From CAZAYB01 sp964489215 (GTDB taxonomy: Bacteria; Planctomycetota; Phycisphaerae; Sedimentisphaerales; Anaerohalosphaeraceae): a stretch of 12,172 bases of DNA. A model generated the notes under the pieces. The model was given only the letters and a program-made list of their open reading frames with translations. It was not told the DNA's origin and made no database searches. The DNA is taken from positions 1 through 12,172 of the forward strand of contig CAZAYB010000078.1 of assembly GCA_964489215.1 (NCBI GenBank). The letters run 5' to 3'. Made by a program: the position numbers and the translations under genes. This document shows, piece by piece, positions 1-5,488 of this stretch (its first letter is position 1; every line of letters begins with the position of its first letter).

Positions 1-150
1 CTATGTACGTGTTTCATAACAATAGTCTTATTTTGTTGTGCTGTCAGAAAGCGGGTGGAGCTTATGAAATTGTATTTTTTGTGTACAGGCAGATAATTAT
101 CCCTACATAAGTTTTTGGAGGTCCTTAAAATCTAAATTGGCCCGATTAGC

Positions 151-179
151 TTGACATTTGTTTGGTAAGTAAATAGAAT
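151..179 (+). promoter_or_regulatory. Sigma70-type promoter for the LRR protein gene
   Basis: A perfect TTGACA -35 box at 151-156 is followed, after exactly 17 bases, by TAGAAT at 174-179 (5 of 6 to TATAAT). Transcription would begin near 186, giving a leader of about 57 bases to the ATG at 243. A second TATAAT at 191-196 has no matching -35 box at normal spacing. This is the best promoter match in the window; its link to the gene rests on position only. Confidence 0.7.
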
Positions 180-212
180 GAGAACTTTGGTATAATTTTC
201 CGATTCATTTAA

Positions 213-2159
213 GTGCAGGTTTTTACATCATTTGGGTCTTCAATGAGAATTAAGTGTCGATATTGCAATAGTTTTTTTCCAGCTCCTGAGGGTATTTCTG
301 AAGAGGCCTTTAAGAAGGAAAAAATTGAGTGTCCTTTTTGCGAAAAAAAGTTCTTCGCAGTAAATCCTATCAATCCCTCTCTGGATTTTCGTTATGCTGA
401 TAAGCCGGTCGGTCCTGGTATGATGGCTGACTGGACGATGGTTTTTTTCTTTGTTACCATGACTGTGGTTGTTTCTACTCTGATTGGATTTGTTCTGCTT
501 GCAGGGAAAAGGGAAAAGATAAAGAGTCTTAACGCGAGAATCAGTGAAATGCGCGAAAATCATTCCCTTGATATAGCAGGGCTGGAGGGTAAACTGGAAT
601 CGGCTGAGGTTGAGAAGGCACTTTTGGAGGCTAAGATAAGGGATTTGAATGAGCAGATTGACGGTCTTGCAGGGCATTCTTCGCGGATCAGTGCTGAGCT
701 GGCAGAGCTTCAGGGTGAACTTGCTGCTTATGAGAAATCGGGTTCGCCTGGGCCATCAGCTCTTAAAGCTACTGCAGTTAGTTTCAGGGGCCAGAACTTG
801 CGCAGCCTGGAGCATCTTTTCGGCTATAAGAATCTTACTTCACTGGATATTGTCAATAACAGGATCAGCGATATTTCTGTACTGTCAGATTTTGAGGATC
901 TTGAGAAGTTATTCGCCTTCGATAATCAGATCGAGGATATATCGGCCCTGTCTGATCTGAGGAAATTGAAGTACCTTGGTCTGGGTTCGAACTTGATAAT
1001 TGATATTTCTGCGGTTGAGAGGCTTTCTCTTCTGGAGCATCTTTACCTTGACAGGAATAAGATTAAGGAGCTTTATCCGCTTCGGGGGCTTCGAAAGCTT
1101 AAGGTTCTGACGCTGTTTTCGAATGATATTGAAAAGGTGTCCTGGTTATCAAATATTACAAGCCTGATCGAGCTTAATATAAATGATAATGCGGTTTCGG
1201 ATATCGGCGGTCTTTCGACTCTTAACGACCTTGTAAAGCTCAATATCGGCAATAACAGAATCAGGTCCATAACTTCACTTGAGAATATAAAAATGCTAAG
1301 AGAATTAAGGGCGGATAATAATCAGATAAATTCACTCAAAGCCTTGAGCCGATTGGATTCGATGACTGTTTTGAGTGTCCGGTCAAATGATATAAGTTCG
1401 CTGAAAGCTTTGGGCGATATGGCGGAGCTGGAATCGCTGAATGCCGATTATAATAAAATTTCAGATATCTCTGCAGTTGGTAAATTGAAACGGCTGCAAA
1501 AGCTTTTCCTTTCACATAACCGTATTGAAAACATCGGGCCTGTTGTTAATCTTGAACGGCTTGTCGAGCTCGATCTTTCGGAAAATATTATTGATGACCT
1601 TTTTGCTGTCGAAAAACTTTACAGCCTTAGTTATCTTAATCTTGCTTCCAATCAAATCGCTCTTACCGATTCGCTGAGCGGTTTATCCAGTCTTGTTTTT
1701 CTATCGCTTGCTGATAACCGGATTGAGAATATCAAACCTTTGAGCAGTCTTGTCAATCTTGAGAGTCTGGACCTTTCTTCCAACCGGATAGAGAGGATAT
1801 CTGCAATAGCTGAGCTTGAGAAAATTGAAGAGCTTAACCTGTCTGGTAATAATATATCCAATCTGGCGGCGATTACGAGACTGTCAAATCTGAGGAAGCT
1901 GAATCTGGCTGATAATGAGGTTTCGAATATAAAATCGCTTTCGGTAGTTCCCGGAATAAGCAGTATTGACCTTTCGGGCAATAAGATTAGAGATATAAGC
2001 TGTCTTGCTGAACTGAACGGACTTGAGTTTCTGGATCTGAGGGATAATCTGCTCAATGAGGAGGCCTACAGTGTTCATATTCCCCGTATTACCGTTAAAA
2101 ATCCTGGTATAGAGCTGTATTACGACAGGCGGGGCGACGCCAATGCGGATAATTACTGA
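213..2159 (+). CDS. Membrane-anchored zinc-ribbon / coiled-coil / leucine-rich-repeat protein
   Basis: The function is unknown; LRR solenoids generally bind proteins. Numbering from the GTG at 213 (648 residues), there is a CxxC pair at C15/C18 and another at C40/C43, a zinc ribbon. A hydrophobic segment at about 74-97 is a single membrane helix. A charged heptad-like stretch at about 100-175 looks like a coiled coil. From L208 to about 612 there are 19 leucine-rich repeats of the 22-residue LxxLxLxxNxIxDIS type (SDS22/internalin-like). Repeat starts fall every 22 residues without one insertion or deletion. The tail ends in GDANADNY. A TAA lies directly before the GTG (210-212). I favour the in-frame ATG at 243, giving 638 residues beginning MRIKCRYC, because it begins just before the zinc ribbon; neither start has a clear Shine-Dalgarno. 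The topology is ambiguous: basic residues directly after the helix favour a cytoplasmic C-side, while the zinc ribbon would also be expected inside. It appears to be a single-gene unit. Confidence 0.88.
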   Translation: MQVFTSFGSSMRIKCRYCNSFFPAPEGISEEAFKKEKIECPFCEKKFFAVNPINPSLDFRYADKPVGPGMMADWTMVFFFVTMTVVVSTLIGFVLLAGKREKIKSLNARISEMRENHSLDIAGLEGKLESAEVEKALLEAKIRDLNEQIDGLAGHSSRISAELAELQGELAAYEKSGSPGPSALKATAVSFRGQNLRSLEHLFGYKNLTSLDIVNNRISDISVLSDFEDLEKLFAFDNQIEDISALSDLRKLKYLGLGSNLIIDISAVERLSLLEHLYLDRNKIKELYPLRGLRKLKVLTLFSNDIEKVSWLSNITSLIELNINDNAVSDIGGLSTLNDLVKLNIGNNRIRSITSLENIKMLRELRADNNQINSLKALSRLDSMTVLSVRSNDISSLKALGDMAELESLNADYNKISDISAVGKLKRLQKLFLSHNRIENIGPVVNLERLVELDLSENIIDDLFAVEKLYSLSYLNLASNQIALTDSLSGLSSLVFLSLADNRIENIKPLSSLVNLESLDLSSNRIERISAIAELEKIEELNLSGNNISNLAAITRLSNLRKLNLADNEVSNIKSLSVVPGISSIDLSGNKIRDISCLAELNGLEFLDLRDNLLNEEAYSVHIPRITVKNPGIELYYDRRGDANADNY

Positions 2160-2244
2160 TTAAGAAGTACTTTAAAAAAGGGCTCTTCGGGATAATTTGT
2201 GGGTTAAAATAGGTAGAATCTTTGCCTCGGCTCTGGAGCAGATT

Positions 2245-2262
2245 GGGGCAGTCGCCCCTTTT
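2245..2262 (+). terminator. Candidate intrinsic terminator after the LRR gene
   Basis: GGGGC (2245-2249), loop AGTC, GCCCC (2254-2258), followed by TTTT. The stem is five G-C pairs with a tetraloop. The T tract is short and the stem bases also take part in the larger inverted repeat, so it is only moderately supported. It lies 85 bases after the LRR stop codon. Confidence 0.4.
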
Positions 2263-2333
2263 GCCCCTTACGCATCGTCGCCAACCCCGCTTTTGGGTGA
2301 GGGTCGACGCCGACGCGACGGAGCAAAAGGGGC
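2254..2333. repeat. GC-rich inverted repeat (11-bp arms)
   Basis: The arm GCCCCTTTTGC at 2254-2264 is perfectly inverted as GCAAAAGGGGC at 2323-2333. Inside it, CGTCGC at 2276-2281 is inverted as GCGACG at 2315-2320, which could extend the structure. GCCCCTT also recurs directly within the left arm region. The composition differs sharply from its flanks, as expected of a dispersed palindromic element or a complex terminator. The repeat family is not recognised. Confidence 0.5.
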
Positions 2334-2416
2334 TTAGGGGCCCAAAAATATTTTGAGGTTGAAACAATCTGACTAAAAACGAAAGCTAACAAGCATAATA
2401 TTTTATACTTATGGAA

Positions 2417-2448
2417 ATTTGGGTGCATTGCTACCCACAAATCTTTTT
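2417..2448 (+). terminator. Candidate intrinsic terminator
   Basis: ATTTGGGT at 2417-2424 pairs across an eight-base loop with ACCC at 2433-2436 and AAAT at 2439-2442, with an AC bulge. This is followed by C and TTTTT at 2444-2448. It would terminate transcription coming from the LRR gene side. The bulge and the A-T half of the stem make it weak to moderate. Confidence 0.35.
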
Positions 2449-2507
2449 AAAGAGGCAAAAAATGTGTGGTCTGCGAGTATTATTTTAGATCCTTTGGCGC
2501 CAGTTAT

Positions 2508-2546
2508 AGCGGGCACGGCGGTTGACCAGCAAAGTGCCGCTTTTTT
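2508..2546 (+). terminator. Candidate intrinsic terminator ahead of convergent lon
   Basis: AGCGGGCAC at 2508-2516 pairs with GTGCCGCT at 2534-2541, with one G bulged. The hairpin runs into a T run ending at 2546. It reads on the plus strand and would stop readthrough into the antisense of lon. On the minus strand no T tract follows the same hairpin, so it is not an obvious lon terminator. Confidence 0.4.
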
Positions 2547-2590
2547 GGTTATTTACGCTGAAGTGCCCAAATGAACGGTGGCTTCACGGG

Positions 2591-4981
2591 TTATTTTTCC
2601 AGTGCGTATTTAAGTACATCTTTGGCCTTTTCTGCGTAATGGAACTTCAGGCCGATTTTAGCCTCTGACGGTATGTCGGGCATATCTTTTTTATTGCGTT
2701 TTGGAAGGATTACTTCTTTTATGCCAGCCTGCTTTGCGGCGATGAGTTTTTCCTTTAAGCCTCCAATTGGCAGTACCAGGCCTTGCAAGGTTATTTCACC
2801 TGTCATAGCGATATCTGTCCTTACAGGCTTGTTTGTTAGCAGAGAAGCGATTGAGCAGAAAATTGCAATACCAGCGCTTGGTCCGTCTTTGGGTACTGCC
2901 CCTGCAGGGACGTGGATGTGAAAATCTCTTTGTGTGAATCTGCTTTCTTTTATATCAAGCTTTTCTTTCATATTACTTACGACGGTAAGTGCGGCCTGAG
3001 CGGATTCCTTCATGACATCTCCCAGCTGGCCGGTGAGGTTCAGTTTTCCTTTGCCTGGTATAAGAGCTGATTCTATGAACAGTATTTCACCGCCGAAGGG
3101 TGTATATGCCAGTCCTGTTGCTACGCCGGGCGTGCTGGTTCTCAGTGCAATTTCAGATTCATATTTTACGGCACCGAGTATTGAGGCGATATTTTTTTTG
3201 TAGATTGTCATCCTTCTTCGCTGTTTTTTTGCGATAAGAGCAGCGACGTGTCTGCATATACCAGCGATTGACCGTTCGAGATTTCTTACTCCAGCTTCCC
3301 TGGTGTATTCATCTATGAGCATTGATATTGCTTCTGTTTTAATCGTTATCTGGTTTTTTTTGAGTCCGTGTTCGTTGATTTGTCTTGGGACGAGATATTT
3401 TTCGGCAATTTTGAGCTTTTCATTTCTTGTGTATCCAGGCAGCTCTATCTGTTCCATACGGTCGAGCAGGGCAGGGGGTATAGGTTCGGTATAATTTGCC
3501 GTTCCGATGAACATAATCTCTGAGAGGTCGAAAGGCTGGTCCAGATAATGGTCTGTAAAGGTTTTGTTTTGTTCAGGGTCGAGCACTTCCAGAAGCGCGC
3601 TGGCAGGGTCGCCTCTGAAATCCTGCCCGATTTTATCCATTTCATCGAGCATGAAGACAGGGTTTTTTGAATTGCACTTTCTAAGTTCCTGAAGTATTCT
3701 TCCGGGCAATGCACCGATGTAGGTTCTTCTGTGTCCTCTTATGTCGGCTTCGTCTCTTATTCCTCCCAGGCTGATCCTGACGAACTTTCTTCCCATTGCA
3801 TTTGCAATAGATTTTCCGAGGCTTGTTTTTCCAACTCCAGGAGGGCCTACAAAGCATAGTATTGGGCTTTTTCCGTCAGGTTTCAGTGATCTGACGGCGA
3901 GAAATTCGAGTATCCTTTTTTTGATCTTTTTCAAGCTGTGATGGTCTCTGTTCAGTGTCCTTTGTGCCTTTGAGATGTCCTTGTGGTCGGAAGTTCTTAT
4001 TTGCCAGGGCAGGTCGCAGACCCAGTCAAGGTATGTTCTTATTACGCCGTAATCAGGAGAAGCGGCAGGTGTCTTGCTCATTCGGTCAAGTTCTCTGAGG
4101 GTTTCGTCCTCGACGGGCTTTGGCATTTTGGCCTGTCTAATTCTGGCGTGAAGGTCCTCTATCTCTTCTGTTCTGCGGTCATTCTGGCCAAGTTCAGCCT
4201 GTATTGCCTTTAGCTCTTCCTGTAAATAGTATTCACGCTGGCTTTTGTCTATAGAGCTTCTTACCTGTCCCTGAATTTTATGGCTAAGCTTGAGCACCTC
4301 CAGTTGGTTGGCAAGTGCGACTGATACCTTTTCGAGCCTTTTTGTGCTGTTAAGTTCCTCGAGCAGATCCTGTTTTGCCTGTACGGGTATGTTCAATGTC
4401 GCGGCGAGAAAATCCGCCAGTCCGGAAGCATCATCGATATTGTCAAGGAGGACCTGAGCTTCATCGGGAACGTTCGGGCTAAGGCTGATTACATCACTTG
4501 CGTTTGCCTTTACGTTTACGAGCAGGGCCTGGAGTTTTTTGCTTTTTCTGCTTTTTGATTCGAGCCATTCCACCTTTGCTCTTAAATATGGTTCTGTCGC
4601 GGTGAACTCTGTTGCCCTGAACCTGTTCATTCCGTGTACAATCAGGTTTATAGTCCCATGGGGCATTTTTATTATTTTCAGCACGGAGACGGCTGTTCCT
4701 GTTTGATAGAGGTCATCTGGACCGGGACGGTCTGTTTCAGCTTTTTTCTGGGCCAAAAGCCCGAGAACGGTTTGCATTGGTGTGACAGAATCGAGCAGTT
4801 TCTTGCTTCTTTTTCTGCCTATAGCTAACGGCATAACGGTTCCTGGAAAGGCTACGGCGTTTCTTATGGGCAGTATACCCATTTCGTCAGGTCTTTCCGG
4901 GTCGGCGGCCTTTTCATTTTCAAGTTCGCCATCCAATATTGCATCTATGTCGACTGTATCTGTACTCATCAAATTCGGCAT
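2591..4981 (-). CDS. lon: ATP-dependent Lon protease
   Basis: Cytoplasmic AAA+ serine protease that degrades misfolded and short-lived regulatory proteins. The 796 residues match the length of LonA (E. coli 784). Order: a LON substrate-recognition domain at about 35-225, a helical/coiled-coil linker at about 225-300, the AAA+ ATPase at about 340-600 and the protease domain at about 610-796. The Walker A GPPGVGKT is at 379-386, the Walker B VFMLDE at 442-447, a sensor-like GTAN at 493-496 and a candidate arginine finger at R508. The catalytic serine sits in GPSAG (S702). The catalytic lysine in GGLKEK (K745) lies 43 residues later, the same spacing as the E. coli S679/K722 dyad. The chosen ATG has GGAG 11 bases upstream; M5 is an alternative without a ribosome site. 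It stands alone, divergent from the tRNA-Leu gene and convergent with the LRR gene. Confidence 0.98.
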   Translation of the reverse strand: MPNLMSTDTVDIDAILDGELENEKAADPERPDEMGILPIRNAVAFPGTVMPLAIGRKRSKKLLDSVTPMQTVLGLLAQKKAETDRPGPDDLYQTGTAVSVLKIIKMPHGTINLIVHGMNRFRATEFTATEPYLRAKVEWLESKSRKSKKLQALLVNVKANASDVISLSPNVPDEAQVLLDNIDDASGLADFLAATLNIPVQAKQDLLEELNSTKRLEKVSVALANQLEVLKLSHKIQGQVRSSIDKSQREYYLQEELKAIQAELGQNDRRTEEIEDLHARIRQAKMPKPVEDETLRELDRMSKTPAASPDYGVIRTYLDWVCDLPWQIRTSDHKDISKAQRTLNRDHHSLKKIKKRILEFLAVRSLKPDGKSPILCFVGPPGVGKTSLGKSIANAMGRKFVRISLGGIRDEADIRGHRRTYIGALPGRILQELRKCNSKNPVFMLDEMDKIGQDFRGDPASALLEVLDPEQNKTFTDHYLDQPFDLSEIMFIGTANYTEPIPPALLDRMEQIELPGYTRNEKLKIAEKYLVPRQINEHGLKKNQITIKTEAISMLIDEYTREAGVRNLERSIAGICRHVAALIAKKQRRRMTIYKKNIASILGAVKYESEIALRTSTPGVATGLAYTPFGGEILFIESALIPGKGKLNLTGQLGDVMKESAQAALTVVSNMKEKLDIKESRFTQRDFHIHVPAGAVPKDGPSAGIAIFCSIASLLTNKPVRTDIAMTGEITLQGLVLPIGGLKEKLIAAKQAGIKEVILPKRNKKDMPDIPSEAKIGLKFHYAEKAKDVLKYALEK

Positions 4982-5039
4982 TTAGTTAGTTACTCCAGTG
5001 AAGTAATAGTAAAATGGACCATGAAATCAGTAAATAAAC

Positions 5040-5068
5040 ATGATAAGGTTTATTGCCAGAACCTGCAA
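5040..5068 (-). promoter_or_regulatory. Weak candidate promoter for lon
   Basis: Read on the minus strand, TTGCAG (5068-5063), a 17-base spacer and TATCAT (5045-5040) lie about 60 bases before the lon start. The -10 box matches 5 of 6, the -35 box only 3 of 6. The -35 overlaps an imperfect palindrome, TTGC-N8-GCAA (5053-5068), that could be an operator. No CIRCE heat-shock element (TTAGCACTC-N9-GAGTGCTAA) is visible. Confidence 0.3.
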
Positions 5069-5147
5069 TAATTAATTTAAATGAGATTATGAGTTTTGGA
5101 ACCAGTACTCTTTTTGGCGTTTATTAAATCATAATGGGAAATTTGGC

Positions 5148-5176
5148 TTGACTTATGCAGAATTTTGCCATATTTT
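5148..5176 (+). promoter_or_regulatory. Promoter for tRNA-Leu
   Basis: TTGACT at 5148-5153 (5 of 6), a 17-base spacer and TATTTT at 5171-5176 (4 of 6). Transcription would start near 5183, about nine bases before the mature tRNA 5' end, which is typical of a short leader removed by RNase P. The TATAAT directly abutting the tRNA at 5185-5190 is too close to serve it. Confidence 0.6.
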
Positions 5177-5191
5177 AACAATCTTATAATT

Positions 5192-5277
5192 GCCGGAGTG
5201 GCGGAATTGGCAGACGCGAAGGATTCAAAATCCTTTCCGGTTCACCCCGGGTGTGGGTTCAAGTCCCACCTCCGGCA
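5192..5277 (+). tRNA. tRNA-Leu (anticodon CAA)
   Basis: An 86-base class II tRNA. Acceptor arms GCCGGAG (5192-5198) and CTCCGGC (5270-5276) pair perfectly; the discriminator is A5277, as expected for leucine. The anticodon stem is AAGGA (5219-5223) / TCCTT (5231-5235), with loop TTCAAAA giving anticodon CAA at 5226-5228, which reads TTG. The T arm is GTGGG (5253-5257) / CCCAC (5265-5269) around TTCAAGT. A long variable arm lies between 5236 and 5252. The 3' CCA is not encoded (TTT follows), so it must be added enzymatically. Confidence 0.97.
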
Positions 5278-5330
5278 TTTTAGCAGAAATTTTCACAGTC
5301 ACTTCCATGGTCCAATGCTGGCATTTGAAC

Positions 5331-5357
5331 AGGGACTTCATTTTTAAGAAGTTCCCT
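5331..5357 (+). terminator. Hairpin downstream of tRNA-Leu
   Basis: AGGGACTTC (5331-5339) pairs with GAAGTTCCCT (5348-5357) with a single bulged T and an eight-base A/T loop. No T run follows, so it is not a classical intrinsic terminator. It may help end or process the tRNA transcript; its role is uncertain. Confidence 0.3.
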
Positions 5358-5376
5358 CATATAGAAGTCTGTTTGC

Positions 5377-5404
5377 TTGCTTTGGGGGGTATACTGATTA
5401 TAAT
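5377..5404 (+). promoter_or_regulatory. Candidate promoter for the MFS-HEAT gene
   Basis: A perfect TATAAT at 5399-5404 is preceded, with a 16-base spacer, by TTGCTT at 5377-5382 (only the TTG half fits consensus). Transcription would start near 5411, leaving a leader of about 78 bases to the ATG at 5489. The same TTGCTT-16-TATAAT arrangement recurs ahead of the FAD-oxidase gene at 8954-8981. Confidence 0.4.
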
Positions 5405-5488
5405 AAAGGGCACCTCTGAAAAAAAATAGTTAAATAATGAGCTAAATGGCCGATAGATATACATTGAATAATAAGCACAAAGGTGATT

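Larger units (their letters stand above)
2160..2590. other. Non-coding intergenic region with GC-rich inverted-repeat island
   Basis: This 431-bp stretch between the LRR gene and the convergent lon gene shows no credible gene. About 2245-2345 is markedly GC-rich against AT-rich surroundings and holds an 11-bp perfect inverted repeat, a short inner repeat and a terminator-like hairpin. Two further hairpins followed by T runs lie at 2417-2448 and 2508-2546. Open frames crossing the region on the minus strand have low-complexity, non-protein-like translations. Its likely role is transcription termination between convergent genes, possibly with an inserted repeat element. Confidence 0.6.

Noticed and set aside
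1..96. Plus-strand frame open from the window edge to TAA at 94-96, hydrophobic then basic, with GGTGGAG before an internal ATG at 64
   Set aside because: It could be the tail of an upstream gene or a 10-codon leader, but 31 codons without a recognisable motif and too short an SD spacing do not support a call.
1652..2056. Minus-strand 134-codon frame rich in Ser, Leu and Arg
   Set aside because: It is antisense to the periodic LRR repeats; the low-complexity translation is a by-product of the repeated codons.
4982..5147. Looked for a CIRCE or other heat-shock operator upstream of lon
   Set aside because: No TTAGCACTC/GAGTGCTAA pair or sigma32-like CCCCAT-T -10 element is present; only a weak ordinary promoter candidate was found.
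5165..5429. Two plus-strand open frames covering the tRNA-Leu gene (translations with MPEWRNWQTRR and GVAELADAKDSKSF)
   Set aside because: These are the well-known spurious translations of tRNA-Leu; the tRNA explains the sequence completely.
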